From an uncultured Tissierellia bacterium (GTDB lineage: Bacteria > Bacillota > Clostridia > Tissierellales > Peptoniphilaceae), in assembly GCA_947253765.1 (NCBI GenBank), contig CAMYAK010000005.1, positions 47,878 to 111,877 on the forward strand: a stretch of 64,000 bases of DNA, written 5' to 3'. Under the pieces are notes generated by a model that was given only the letters and a program-made list of their open reading frames with translations, did not search any database and was not told the DNA's origin. Positions within the stretch are counted from its first letter, which is position 1; every line of letters starts with the position of its first letter. The position numbers and the translations under genes are program-made. Shown here piece after piece: positions 1 to 8,588 of the stretch.

Positions 1-1
1 A

Positions 2-901
2 TTCGACGTAGTTGCTTATAATGAAATCTCAGCACCTCACGATTTGGCAGTAGCTCAGTTGAGAAACATTAACAACTCACCTGATATGGGAACAAAGTCA
101 GACGGAACAATGTACTTTGACCTTGTTACAAAGGCTTATAACGAAGCAACAGGTGAAAAACGCGATCTTAACGACGGAAAAACACCCTTCTTCTCAAAAG
201 AAGAATGCGCTAAGTATCTTGCTGAAGCTGAGAAGGAAGGCGTAAAATTCCCGGTCCACCTGGACATGCTTGTAATTGAAACAAGTGAACGTTTAACAAA
301 ACAGGCCCAGTCAATGAAGAAGTCCATTGAGGCCAATACAGACGGCAAGGTTATAGTCGAGTTGGTCATGAGGGATGAGAATACGGTAACAAGCATTGTC
401 TATACAAATGAAGATCCTAAGGCAATGGATTACGATATCTCAACATTCACAGGTTGGGGTGCTGACTATAAAGATCCGAAGACCTATGTTGATATCTATT
501 CACCGACAACCGGATACTACATGCAAGCCACAGGTTTAGGACAAACAACTTTGAATGATAAAAAAGAAGAAGTTGTTGAAAACGAAGATCTCAAAGAGAA
601 GATAGGCCTCATGGAATATGAGAAGCTCTACAGAGCAGCTGATGCCATAACAGATGACATGGATGCACGTTATGAAGCATTTGCAAAGGCTGATGCCTAC
701 CTGATTGAACGCTGCATCTTCATTCCTACAACCCAGAAGGCACGTATGGAAGTTGTAACAAAGCTTGAACCCTTTACAAGACCTCATGCAAGCTACGGTT
801 CTTCAGAAGAAAAATACAAGGGACTCATAATTCGTGACGACATTGTAACTTCAGAAGAATATGAAAAAGCTTATGAAATCTACCAGAAGGCTGGAAAATA
901 A
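2..901 (+). CDS. oppA: Oligopeptide ABC transporter substrate-binding protein, 3' part (5' cut by window edge)
   Basis: This is the C-terminal ~300 residues of a family 5 extracellular solute-binding protein; the frame is open to the left edge, so the signal peptide and N-lobe lie outside. The visible part has the family's C-terminal features: an aromatic-rich stretch (FTGWGADYKDPKTYVDIY, about residues 145-162) like the W-G-x-D-Y-x-D-P motif of OppA proteins, and a late section where a peptide is captured as an extracellular lipoprotein. Complete oppB, oppC, oppD and oppF follow on the same strand, which fixes the role as peptide uptake. Arg codons here include CGT, unlike the AGG-rich neighbours, consistent with high expression. 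A strong terminator follows, so oppA is probably made in excess over the membrane genes. Confidence 0.9.
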   Translation, partial: FDVVAYNEISAPHDLAVAQLRNINNSPDMGTKSDGTMYFDLVTKAYNEATGEKRDLNDGKTPFFSKEECAKYLAEAEKEGVKFPVHLDMLVIETSERLTKQAQSMKKSIEANTDGKVIVELVMRDENTVTSIVYTNEDPKAMDYDISTFTGWGADYKDPKTYVDIYSPTTGYYMQATGLGQTTLNDKKEEVVENEDLKEKIGLMEYEKLYRAADAITDDMDARYEAFAKADAYLIERCIFIPTTQKARMEVVTKLEPFTRPHASYGSSEEKYKGLIIRDDIVTSEEYEKAYEIYQKAGK

Positions 902-942
902 TAAAGCTTTAACAAGCTGAAGAAGCAAACATTTGTAAGTTC

Positions 943-975
943 AAGGGGCCGGTTTATTCCGGCCCCTTATTTTTA
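943..975 (+). terminator. Intrinsic terminator after oppA
   Basis: A perfect 10-bp GC-rich stem (AAGGGGCCGG / CCGGCCCCTT) with a 6-nt loop is followed by ATTTTT. It lies between oppA and oppB and would lower transcription of the membrane genes relative to the binding protein. Confidence 0.9.
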
Positions 976-1212
976 TACTTTCCGGTATGCTTAAAAAGTA
1001 CATAGAGACCTTTAAAAATAAATTTAATTCGATATTCACAAAACATGAATTTATTCGAAATACATGGGATAACTATACATAATTATTTAATATAATAGAA
1101 GAAAATATTGCATTTTATTTAAAGTTTTTGAGTTTATGTGCTATACTATCTGATATTCGTTGATGGAAACAGAAAATTTTAAGAGAAAATAGTAATGTAG
1201 TTAGGAGACAAT
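976..1212 (+). promoter_or_regulatory. AT-rich oppA-oppB intergenic region with extended -10 promoter
   Basis: No gene is visible in this AT-rich stretch. TGCTATACT at 1139-1147 is a good extended -10 element without a convincing -35. It would start transcription about 60 nt before oppB, so oppBCDF may have its own promoter as well as read-through from oppA. The same TGCTATAMT pattern recurs upstream of several genes in the window. Confidence 0.45.
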
Positions 1213-2694
1213 ATGACTCGATATATCCTAACCCGCTTAGTGAAATCAGTGCTATCCATTTTGATAGTCGTATCTTTGGTGGTGGGAATTGTATACAAGC
1301 TTGTACCGACATCCAGGATCTTTCTCCAGGATGACGCATATAAGAAGATGAAAGGCAATCCCAAGATTATCTATATGTACGGAAAAATGGAGAACCTGGG
1401 TTATCTTGACTTTTTGACGCAGGCAGAGATGTGTGCGGCAAAGTCCGGCAAAAGCGGGTGCTCAGAATCAGGGAGTGAAGAACAGAAGAGGGTTGCTGAA
1501 GAAGTTAAAAAAGACGGTTACACCGTTGAAGTGCTTGATGAACCGGGTGAAGGCCGCGGAACAATGATTGCCTATAAAAAGTATTCAGTATTCCAGCTTG
1601 TTGGAAGATTTTTTAGAAATCTTATCGTAGTTGACCATAAAAACTTCATTCAGGATCCCAAAAATCCTAACCTGGAAAGAGGATATAGGATTGAAAAGGG
1701 TCCGAACGGAATTCCGGCCGTGGCTTGTTCCGGCTGCAAACATAAGTATCAATTATATATAGATGGAAACTTCCCGTTTATACACCAGAACAAGTTCAAG
1801 CTGAACTTCGGTGAATCATTCCCCAGTAACCAGGGTGTCGCAACTTTGGATGTTATAGGCGTAGGCCAGGGTCCATTGGTGAACAAGGAGCAGACCTTCC
1901 CTACAGGTGAGGTTCTAAAGAGCCCTATTAACCAATACACATTGAAGTATAAATCGGAAATAGACCACCTTGACCAGAAGCGTTTCAATGATCATTATGC
2001 TAGTGGGGAAAGCATGCATGAAAACCCCTCAATGATAACAACATCTTATATATTCGGCATTTCATCGGTCATATTGGCATATGCCATAGCCATACCGGCA
2101 GCCGTTGCCATGGCCAGGAATAAAGATGGGCTCATTGACAACATAGGTATAGGCTACATAAACCTGACCATCTCACTTCCGTCATTGGCCTTTATATTCT
2201 TTATAAAGTATATAGGTGTAAGCTTGGGTCTTCCGGATAAGTTCCCCCACCTGGGCTTCGGAAATCCCGTATCTTACATTTTGCCAATTATAATCATGGG
2301 TCTTTTGAGCACTCCAAGCATAATGCTTTGGGTAAGACGCTACATGGTTGACCAGGAAAATGCCGACTATGTTAAGTTTGCTAAAGCAAAGGGCCTTTCT
2401 AAAAAAGAAATTTCAAGAAGGCATATACTCAAGAATGCCATCATACCCATTGTCAACGGCCTGCCGACATCAATTATAATGGCTATAAGCGGTGCTGTTC
2501 TTACTGAGACGGTATTTGCTATACCGGGCATGGGCAAGATGCTTCCTGACGCAATCCAGGCCTCAAACAACAACATGGTTATAACCCTGACCTTCATCTT
2601 CACCAGTCTTGCGGTTATTGCCGTTTTCTTGGGCGACTTGCTCATGACAGTTGTTGATCCGAGAATTTCATTGAACGTAAAGAAAGGAGAATAA
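1213..2694 (+). CDS. oppB: Oligopeptide ABC transporter permease, long AmiC-type OppB
   Basis: This is an inner-membrane permease of the peptide/nickel type. At 493 residues it is far longer than the ~310 of typical OppB but matches the size of pneumococcal AmiC. After a first membrane helix (about residues 9-30) comes a ~240-residue extracytoplasmic insert, then the usual transmembrane core from about residue 275. The insert carries Cys74 and Cys83, and Cys172 and Cys175 (C-S-G-C), which could form disulfides or bind metal. The EAA cytoplasmic loop that contacts the ATPases is present (AKAKGLSKKEISRRHILKNA). The ATG start has an AGGAGA ribosome site. oppC begins one base after the stop. Confidence 0.93.
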   Translation: MTRYILTRLVKSVLSILIVVSLVVGIVYKLVPTSRIFLQDDAYKKMKGNPKIIYMYGKMENLGYLDFLTQAEMCAAKSGKSGCSESGSEEQKRVAEEVKKDGYTVEVLDEPGEGRGTMIAYKKYSVFQLVGRFFRNLIVVDHKNFIQDPKNPNLERGYRIEKGPNGIPAVACSGCKHKYQLYIDGNFPFIHQNKFKLNFGESFPSNQGVATLDVIGVGQGPLVNKEQTFPTGEVLKSPINQYTLKYKSEIDHLDQKRFNDHYASGESMHENPSMITTSYIFGISSVILAYAIAIPAAVAMARNKDGLIDNIGIGYINLTISLPSLAFIFFIKYIGVSLGLPDKFPHLGFGNPVSYILPIIIMGLLSTPSIMLWVRRYMVDQENADYVKFAKAKGLSKKEISRRHILKNAIIPIVNGLPTSIIMAISGAVLTETVFAIPGMGKMLPDAIQASNNNMVITLTFIFTSLAVIAVFLGDLLMTVVDPRISLNVKKGE

Positions 2695-2695
2695 G

Positions 2696-3682
2696 ATGAC
2701 GAATGACGAATTGAACAAAATGGCCGTTCATCATCATTTGCCGACTGCTGAAGAGGCAAAAACAGATGAAGAGCTTTTCTCCTTTTATAGAATAGATGAA
2801 GTCGAGTCTGAAAGAATTAAGGCACCGGAATACTCATACTGGGCCAATGTTTTCAAGAAATTCTTTTCTTCAAAACTGGCCGTAGCTATGTTGATTCTTC
2901 TGGTTCTTATCCTCTTGATGGCTTTTATACAGCCTATGATTTCAGGATTCAGCAACATGGATGCTGAAAACATAAACGACAGGAGCCAGTGGTTTAAGGG
3001 ACCTTCACTGCAACACCTGTTCGGAACCAATGACAAGGGCCAGGACCTCTTTAACCAGGTATGGGCAGGGGCTAAAACCAGCCTTTATGTTTCAATTGTT
3101 TCCACAGCATTGGTAACAGTCATAGGTCTTGTTGTAGGCATGTGGTGGGGATTCTCAAAGAGAGTCGATGCCGTAATGATTGAAGTGTATAACATAATTT
3201 ACAACATTCCTTTTATATTGATAGTAATGGTTTTGTCCTATGCACTTGGATCCGGTATGCCACAGCTGATATTCGCAATGACCGTAACCACCTGGGTTGG
3301 AGAAGCTTATTTCTACAGGGTCCAGGTAATGATAATACGTGACCGCGAGTACAACCTTGCATCAAAGACCTTGGGATCATCGACAAAGAAAATATTGGTC
3401 CATAATATTTTCCCATACCTTATCTCAGTAATAATGACTTCCGTATCAAGGTTGATACCGGCCTTCATTTCAACTGAAGTTTTCCTTTCCTTCCTCGGAA
3501 CGGGACTTTCAGAGGAATACGCTTCATTGGGAAGAATAGTACAAAAGAATGTCGACTATATGACATCGGCACCTTATCTGTTCCTCATACCCCTGGTGAT
3601 CACAGCTCTTATTTCGGTCACCACATACATTGTAGGCCAGACCTTGGCGGATGCTTCAGACCCGCGTAACCACATGGCTTAA
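2696..3682 (+). CDS. oppC: Oligopeptide ABC transporter permease OppC
   Basis: This second transmembrane subunit of the peptide importer is 328 residues. It has an N-terminal cytoplasmic segment of ~60 residues, a first helix at about 61-82 and the BPD_transp_1 core. The EAA-type loop reads DREYNLASKTLGSSTKKILVH, and the C-terminus ends in the ADASDPRNH pattern typical of OppC. An AAAGGAGA ribosome site overlaps the end of oppB, indicating coupled translation. It pairs with OppB to form the pore and with OppD/OppF for energy. Confidence 0.94.
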   Translation: MTNDELNKMAVHHHLPTAEEAKTDEELFSFYRIDEVESERIKAPEYSYWANVFKKFFSSKLAVAMLILLVLILLMAFIQPMISGFSNMDAENINDRSQWFKGPSLQHLFGTNDKGQDLFNQVWAGAKTSLYVSIVSTALVTVIGLVVGMWWGFSKRVDAVMIEVYNIIYNIPFILIVMVLSYALGSGMPQLIFAMTVTTWVGEAYFYRVQVMIIRDREYNLASKTLGSSTKKILVHNIFPYLISVIMTSVSRLIPAFISTEVFLSFLGTGLSEEYASLGRIVQKNVDYMTSAPYLFLIPLVITALISVTTYIVGQTLADASDPRNHMA

Positions 3683-3692
3683 GGAGGGCGAA

Positions 3693-4775
3693 ATGGATAA
3701 ACAGGAAAAAAAGCCGGTTATATCTGTTAAAAACTTGGAAGTAAAATTCAAGGTTAGGGACAGAGAACTTACAGCCATAAGAAATATCAGCATGGACTTT
3801 GAACAGGGTAAAGTAGTTGCCATAGTAGGCGAGTCCGGATCCGGAAAATCAGTCTTCACAAAGACTTTTACCGGGATGTTGGATAAAAACGGAATTATTT
3901 CAAATGGCGAAATCATATTTGAAGACCGCGATATATCAAAAATAAAAGAAGACACGGAATGGGAGAAGATCAGGGGTAAAAAGATTGCCATGATTTTCCA
4001 GGACCCATTGACATCATTGGACCCGGTCAGGACTATTGGCTACCAGATTTCCGAGGTAATCATTAAACACCAGGGAAAATCCAAAGAAGAGGCCAGGGCA
4101 ATAGCTGTTGACCTCATGGACAGGGTCGGTATAAAGGATGCGGCAAAGAGATATGACGAGTATCCTTTTATGTTCTCAGGCGGTATGAGGCAGAGAATAG
4201 TCATAGCAATTGCTTTGGCTTGCCAGCCCAAGGTTCTGATTTGCGATGAGCCTACAACGGCCTTGGACGTTACCATCCAGGCACAGATCATAGAACTTAT
4301 CAAGGAGTTGAGCCAGGAGTTCAACTTCACCACAATATACATCACTCACGACCTGGGCGTTGTTGCCAAGGTTGCTGATAGGGTTGCGGTTATGTATGCC
4401 GGCCAGATCATAGAGTACGGAAATGTCGAGGAGATCTTCTACGATCCCCGCCACCCATATACTTGGGGCCTCCTTTCTTCCTTGCCACAGCTGGGAGACA
4501 AGGTAAGCGACCTCTATGCAATACCCGGCACACCGCCATCGCTTTATAACAAAATAGTGGGAGATGCTTTTGCACCTCGTAACCACTATTCTTTGGCCAT
4601 AGACTTTATTAAGGAGCCGCCCATGTTTAAAGTGTCGGATACCCACTATGCAAAGACATGGCTTGAGGATCCAAGGGCACCTAAGGCTGAGAAGCCGGAG
4701 GTTATCAGAAACCTGCACGAGAAGATGCTGGCATTAACTTCAAAGGGAGGTGTTTACAGTGATAGAACCCACTAA
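3693..4775 (+). CDS. oppD: Oligopeptide ABC transporter ATP-binding protein OppD
   Basis: This cytoplasmic ATPase of the peptide importer is about 360 residues. Walker A (GESGSGKS) lies at about residues 46-53, the ABC signature (SGGMRQR) at about 162-168 and Walker B (VLICDE) at about 181-186. The C-terminal extension after H-P-Y-T is the oligopeptide-transporter domain, although the usual Fe-S type cysteine cluster is not seen. An upstream in-frame ATG exists, but the start at 3693 follows an AAGGAGG site and avoids a 31-base overlap with oppC. Its end overlaps oppF by 17 bases. Confidence 0.95.
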   Translation: MDKQEKKPVISVKNLEVKFKVRDRELTAIRNISMDFEQGKVVAIVGESGSGKSVFTKTFTGMLDKNGIISNGEIIFEDRDISKIKEDTEWEKIRGKKIAMIFQDPLTSLDPVRTIGYQISEVIIKHQGKSKEEARAIAVDLMDRVGIKDAAKRYDEYPFMFSGGMRQRIVIAIALACQPKVLICDEPTTALDVTIQAQIIELIKELSQEFNFTTIYITHDLGVVAKVADRVAVMYAGQIIEYGNVEEIFYDPRHPYTWGLLSSLPQLGDKVSDLYAIPGTPPSLYNKIVGDAFAPRNHYSLAIDFIKEPPMFKVSDTHYAKTWLEDPRAPKAEKPEVIRNLHEKMLALTSKGGVYSDRTH

Positions 4776-5739
4776 AGATAAGGAAATCTTACTGGAAGTA
4801 AAGCACCTCGAAGTAACTTTTTATAACAATAAGAAAAAGTTCAGAGCGGTAAAAGACGTTAACTTCCACATTAATAAGGGCGAGACCTTCTCCCTGGTAG
4901 GTGAATCCGGCTCAGGAAAAACTACAATCGGACGTTCCATCATAGGCCTCAATGAGACCTCAGGCGGGGATATCATATATAAAGGCCACAAGATCAACGG
5001 AGGCTTGGGAAGAAAAGAGCATAGGAACCTCATTAGAGAAATCCAGATGATCTTCCAAGACCCGGCCGCATCTCTAAACGAAAGGGCCACAATAGACTAT
5101 ATAGTAGCCGAGGGCTTGGACAACTTTAACCTTTACTCAAGCAAAGAGGAAAGGGATAGGAAGATAACACAGGCTATCGAAGATGTCGGACTACTGCCGG
5201 AACACAAGTCACGCTATCCTCACGAGTTCTCGGGTGGACAGCGCCAGCGTATAGGCATCGCCCGTTCAATTGTTATGGAACCTGAGTTCATTATAGCGGA
5301 CGAGCCGATTTCGGCTTTGGACGTTTCTATCAGGGCCCAGGTTCTGAACCTGCTCAACAAGTTTAAGAGGGAGAAGGGGATCACTTACCTATTCATAGCC
5401 CACGACTTGTCGGTAGTAAGGTATTTCTCAGACAGGATCGGAGTTATCCATAACGGAAGAATAGTTGAAATGGCCCCGACCGAGGAACTGTTCGCATTCC
5501 CCATGCATCCTTACACAAGGTCACTCCTTCAGTCGGTTCCTATTCCGGATCCAAGGATTGAGAAGGCCAAGGACCTCATTATTTATGACAGCATAAACCG
5601 TGACCTTTCCGGAGAAAAGCCTTTATTGAGGGAACTGGTCCCGGAACACTACGTTTTCATGAATGACAGAGAAAAAGCCGAGTACGAAAAAGAGTACGAG
5701 ATAATGAGGCAGGAAAAGGAAAAACAGGGAACACTTTAA
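4759..5739 (+). CDS. oppF: Oligopeptide ABC transporter ATP-binding protein OppF
   Basis: This second ATPase of the peptide importer has Walker A (GESGSGKT, about residues 48-55), signature SGGQRQR and Walker B IIADEP, followed by the H-P-Y-T-R-S-L motif typical of OppF. The GTG at 4759 is chosen because GGGAGG lies 8 bases upstream; an earlier GTG at 4750 would sit inside that ribosome site. Length (326 residues) is normal. It forms a heterodimer with OppD and is the last gene of the opp operon. Confidence 0.94.
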   Translation: MIEPTKDKEILLEVKHLEVTFYNNKKKFRAVKDVNFHINKGETFSLVGESGSGKTTIGRSIIGLNETSGGDIIYKGHKINGGLGRKEHRNLIREIQMIFQDPAASLNERATIDYIVAEGLDNFNLYSSKEERDRKITQAIEDVGLLPEHKSRYPHEFSGGQRQRIGIARSIVMEPEFIIADEPISALDVSIRAQVLNLLNKFKREKGITYLFIAHDLSVVRYFSDRIGVIHNGRIVEMAPTEELFAFPMHPYTRSLLQSVPIPDPRIEKAKDLIIYDSINRDLSGEKPLLRELVPEHYVFMNDREKAEYEKEYEIMRQEKEKQGTL

Positions 5740-5746
5740 TAAGAGT

Positions 5747-5781
5747 AAAAAATCCTTTCGATAAAGAAAGGATTTTTTTTG
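5747..5781 (+). terminator. Intrinsic terminator ending the opp operon
   Basis: The inverted repeat AAATCCTTTC / GAAAGGATTT is followed by a run of eight T, directly after oppF. Confidence 0.88.
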
Positions 5782-5881
5782 TGCTTTTTTATAATTAATA
5801 CGGGTAATAAGTATAAGAATTTGCTAATATTGAATCAAGAATTTATATGGCTTGTAAAAATTAAATGAAAGGGTGTATTGT

Positions 5882-7234
5882 ATGAACTCATTTGAAAAGC
5901 TCTACAAAGAAAAATTGACGACTCCTGAGGAGGCTGTAAAAATCGTAAAGTCCGGAGATTGGGTGGACTATTCCCATGCTTCTCAAATCCCGCTAGTTTT
6001 GGATAAGGCCTTGGCAGCCAGGGCCCATGAGCTTGAAGATGTCAATGTCAGGGGCTACCTGCTTTACCATCCATTGGCAATTATGGAGGCCAATGAAAAA
6101 GAGGATAGAAATGTCTTCACTTGGAATTCATGGTACTTGGGAGGCTATGATAGGAAGGTTAAAAGACCGGGAGTGCTTTTCCATGCACCTATGCGCTTTG
6201 CCCAGTTGCCGGAATACTATAGGCGTGAGGAGGACATCGAGGACTTGGACGTGCTCTTTATCCAGACAGGCAGGATGGACAAGTTCGGATATTTCAACTT
6301 GGGACCCTCTATTGCCCACAGCTGGTCAATAATTCAGAGGGCTAAGAAAATCGTGGTCGAGGCCAATGATAAGATGCCTTATGTCAACGGAGCCTTTGGG
6401 GATATGCTCCACATAAGAGACGTTGATGCCGTTATAGAGACCAGCACGGAGCTTGACACTATACCGGATTCAGAGCCCGGAGAACTTGATAAGAAGATAG
6501 CGGAGATTGTAATGCCCTATGTACACGACAGGGCCACACTCCAGCTTGGGATCGGTGGAATGCCCAATGCCGTGGGCAGCATGATTGCCCAGTCGGACTT
6601 GAAAGACCTGTCAATCCATTCGGAGATGTATGTTGATTCCATGATGAAGATGACCAAGGCCGGCAAGATCACCGGAAAGTATAACGAGATCCATCCCGGC
6701 AAGCAGATGTTCGCATTCTCAACAGGAACAAAGGACCTTTATGACTTCCTTGACCGCAACCCCGAGATGATTGCGGCACCTGTAGACTATGTAAATGACC
6801 CGGCTGTCTGTGCCCAGATGAAGAACTTCACTTCAATCAACAATGCGGTCAATGTGGACCTTTTCGGCCAGATCAACGGGGAGTCCGCAGGAAGCAAGCA
6901 GATTTCAGGAACCGGTGGCCAGCTCGACTTCGTTTTGGGAGCATATTTGTCAGAGGGCGGAATTTCAATAATAGCCCTATCATCGACCTTCAAAAATAAA
7001 AAGGGAGAGGTGATGAGCAGGATCTTGCCGACACTCCCACAGGGATCTACCATTACAGATCCGAGGACCACAACAGGATACATTGCCACAGAATATGGAA
7101 TTTACAACCTGAAGGGAAAGTCAATGTGGCAGAGGGCTGAGGGCTTGATAAATCTGGCCCATCCTGATTTCAGGGACCGGCTCATTAAAGAAGCCGAAGA
7201 GATGGGAATTTGGAGAAGGTCAAACAAGCGCTGA
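5882..7234 (+). CDS. Acetyl-CoA hydrolase/transferase family; probable butyryl-CoA:acetate CoA-transferase
   Basis: The protein of about 450 residues belongs to the Cat1/AbfT-type CoA-transferase family. It has the glycine loop GIGGMPNAVG at about residues 223-232 and the catalytic glutamate, probably Glu248, in the following H-S-E-M context. The C-terminal half has the family segment GQLDFVLGAYLSEGG. Such enzymes move CoA between acyl-CoA and acetate, releasing butyrate or a related acid in fermenters. The exact acyl substrate cannot be read from sequence; 4-hydroxybutyrate or succinate CoA-transferase are alternatives. The ATG at 5882 is preferred over a GTG at 5873 that lies in the GAAAGGG ribosome site. 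It appears to be monocistronic. Confidence 0.85.
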   Translation: MNSFEKLYKEKLTTPEEAVKIVKSGDWVDYSHASQIPLVLDKALAARAHELEDVNVRGYLLYHPLAIMEANEKEDRNVFTWNSWYLGGYDRKVKRPGVLFHAPMRFAQLPEYYRREEDIEDLDVLFIQTGRMDKFGYFNLGPSIAHSWSIIQRAKKIVVEANDKMPYVNGAFGDMLHIRDVDAVIETSTELDTIPDSEPGELDKKIAEIVMPYVHDRATLQLGIGGMPNAVGSMIAQSDLKDLSIHSEMYVDSMMKMTKAGKITGKYNEIHPGKQMFAFSTGTKDLYDFLDRNPEMIAAPVDYVNDPAVCAQMKNFTSINNAVNVDLFGQINGESAGSKQISGTGGQLDFVLGAYLSEGGISIIALSSTFKNKKGEVMSRILPTLPQGSTITDPRTTTGYIATEYGIYNLKGKSMWQRAEGLINLAHPDFRDRLIKEAEEMGIWRRSNKR

Positions 7235-7290
7235 TATCAAAAGACCTATATTTGAGACATATTTAAAAACAGTAGTTTAAAAGAGAGTTT

Positions 7291-7324
7291 AAAGGAGCGA
7301 TCGCTTTTGTGATTGCTCCTTTTT
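7291..7324 (+). terminator. Intrinsic terminator after the CoA-transferase
   Basis: AAAGGAGCGATC pairs with GATTGCTCCTTT (one wobble pair) and is followed by TTTT. Confidence 0.85.
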
Positions 7325-7350
7325 AGCTTCAAAATTATCGGCTTTTTATA

Positions 7351-7359
7351 TGCTATTAT
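7351..7359 (+). promoter_or_regulatory. Extended -10 promoter of the polysaccharide cluster
   Basis: TGCTATTAT is an extended -10 about 50 bases before the first glycosyltransferase. No good -35 is seen. It is the only promoter-like sequence between the CoA-transferase terminator and the cluster. Confidence 0.45.
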
Positions 7360-7409
7360 TATCGATATATGAGATATATTATGAGAATAAAGTTTTGAAA
7401 GGACGGGCC

Positions 7410-8534
7410 ATGAAGGATTGGGTCTTGGAAATTTGCACAAACAGGACTGAGCTATATATTGAGCTTTGGAGCAGGCTGATCAAGAAGGGAATTTCTCTTC
7501 AGGCCTTTCACTTCAGCAAAGAAGAAGAGGGCCTGCCCGAGCCCGGCTCACCGTTTGATAAAACATATATAAATTCTTTTTTGACCTATAAAAATTGGAA
7601 CAGGTTGTTTTTCTTTTATAAAGAAGGAAAGACGTTTGGAAGCCTTAGAGGCTTTCTTAAAAAACAGGAGAGCCTGCCGTCACTGGTCCATGCCCACACC
7701 CTATTTTCGGATGGATACTTGGCCTATAGGCTAAATAAGGAAAAGGGTATTCCCTATATAGTGGCAGTCAGGTCAACCGACTATGCCTATTTTTTCAAAT
7801 ATCGCTTTTATCTCCGGGGCCTTGGAAGAAAAATACTGGACAATGCCTCAAAAATAATCTTCCTGTCGCCGGCCACGAGAAAAATGTTTTTGGACAAGTA
7901 TATAAGCGAAGACAGGAGACCGGGCCTTATGGCCAAGAGCCTTGTGGTGCCCAATGGGATTGACCCGGTATTTTTTGAGAATCCGCCGGAACAGGCCCAT
8001 AAAAAACCGGAAAGTAACAAGATTAAGCTCTTATCGGTTGCCACAATAATGCCCCAGAAAAACCTATTGACCGCCTGCCTGGCAGGACAAATTTTGATAG
8101 ATGGGGGCTATGACATAGAATATACAATAGTGGGGCCGGTAAAAAATGGGGATTATGCTGAAAAACTCAGGACCTTTCCCTTTATAAAATTGATTGATAA
8201 GAAAAGTAAAAAAGAACTTATTGATTTCTATGAAGCAAATGATCTCTTCATTTTGCCGTCCCACGTGGAGACCTTCGGCCTTGTTTATGCCGAGGCCATG
8301 AGCCGGGGCTTGCCGGTACTTTATACCGAAGGCCAGGGATTTGACGGCCAGTTTGAAGAGGGTAGGGCGGGTTTTGCCCTGAATGACAATGATCCTGCCC
8401 AAATCGCCAAAACCATAGTAAGGGCCTTGGAAGATTACCAAGCCAGGTCAAGGGCTTGCATAGACTTGGCAAAAAAATTCGATTGGGACAAGATTACTGA
8501 AGAGTATATTGAAGTCTATAAAGACTTTTTGTGA
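7410..8534 (+). CDS. GT4-family glycosyltransferase, first gene of the polysaccharide cluster
   Basis: This GT-B fold glycosyltransferase is about 374 residues. The donor-binding half shows the hinge V-V-P-N-G-I-D, then L-L-S-V-A-x-x-x-P-Q-K-N, and the GT4 nucleotide-sugar motif P-S-x-x-E-T-F-G-L-V-Y-A-E-A-M-S-R-G-L-P-V. No signal peptide or membrane helix is seen, so it acts on the cytoplasmic face on a lipid-linked acceptor. The sugar specificity cannot be told. The ATG at 7410 follows GAAAGGA; longer in-frame starts run into the promoter. It leads a co-oriented set of nine polysaccharide genes. Confidence 0.85.
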   Translation: MKDWVLEICTNRTELYIELWSRLIKKGISLQAFHFSKEEEGLPEPGSPFDKTYINSFLTYKNWNRLFFFYKEGKTFGSLRGFLKKQESLPSLVHAHTLFSDGYLAYRLNKEKGIPYIVAVRSTDYAYFFKYRFYLRGLGRKILDNASKIIFLSPATRKMFLDKYISEDRRPGLMAKSLVVPNGIDPVFFENPPEQAHKKPESNKIKLLSVATIMPQKNLLTACLAGQILIDGGYDIEYTIVGPVKNGDYAEKLRTFPFIKLIDKKSKKELIDFYEANDLFILPSHVETFGLVYAEAMSRGLPVLYTEGQGFDGQFEEGRAGFALNDNDPAQIAKTIVRALEDYQARSRACIDLAKKFDWDKITEEYIEVYKDFL

Positions 8535-8588
8535 TAAAATGTCATGATTTGTTAGCTTTAACATGATGAACCTTAATTGGAGATTTTT

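Noticed and set aside
4176..4718. A 180-codon open frame on the minus strand opposite oppD
   Set aside because: It lies wholly within oppD, has no ribosome site or recognisable domain, and oppD has all ABC motifs.
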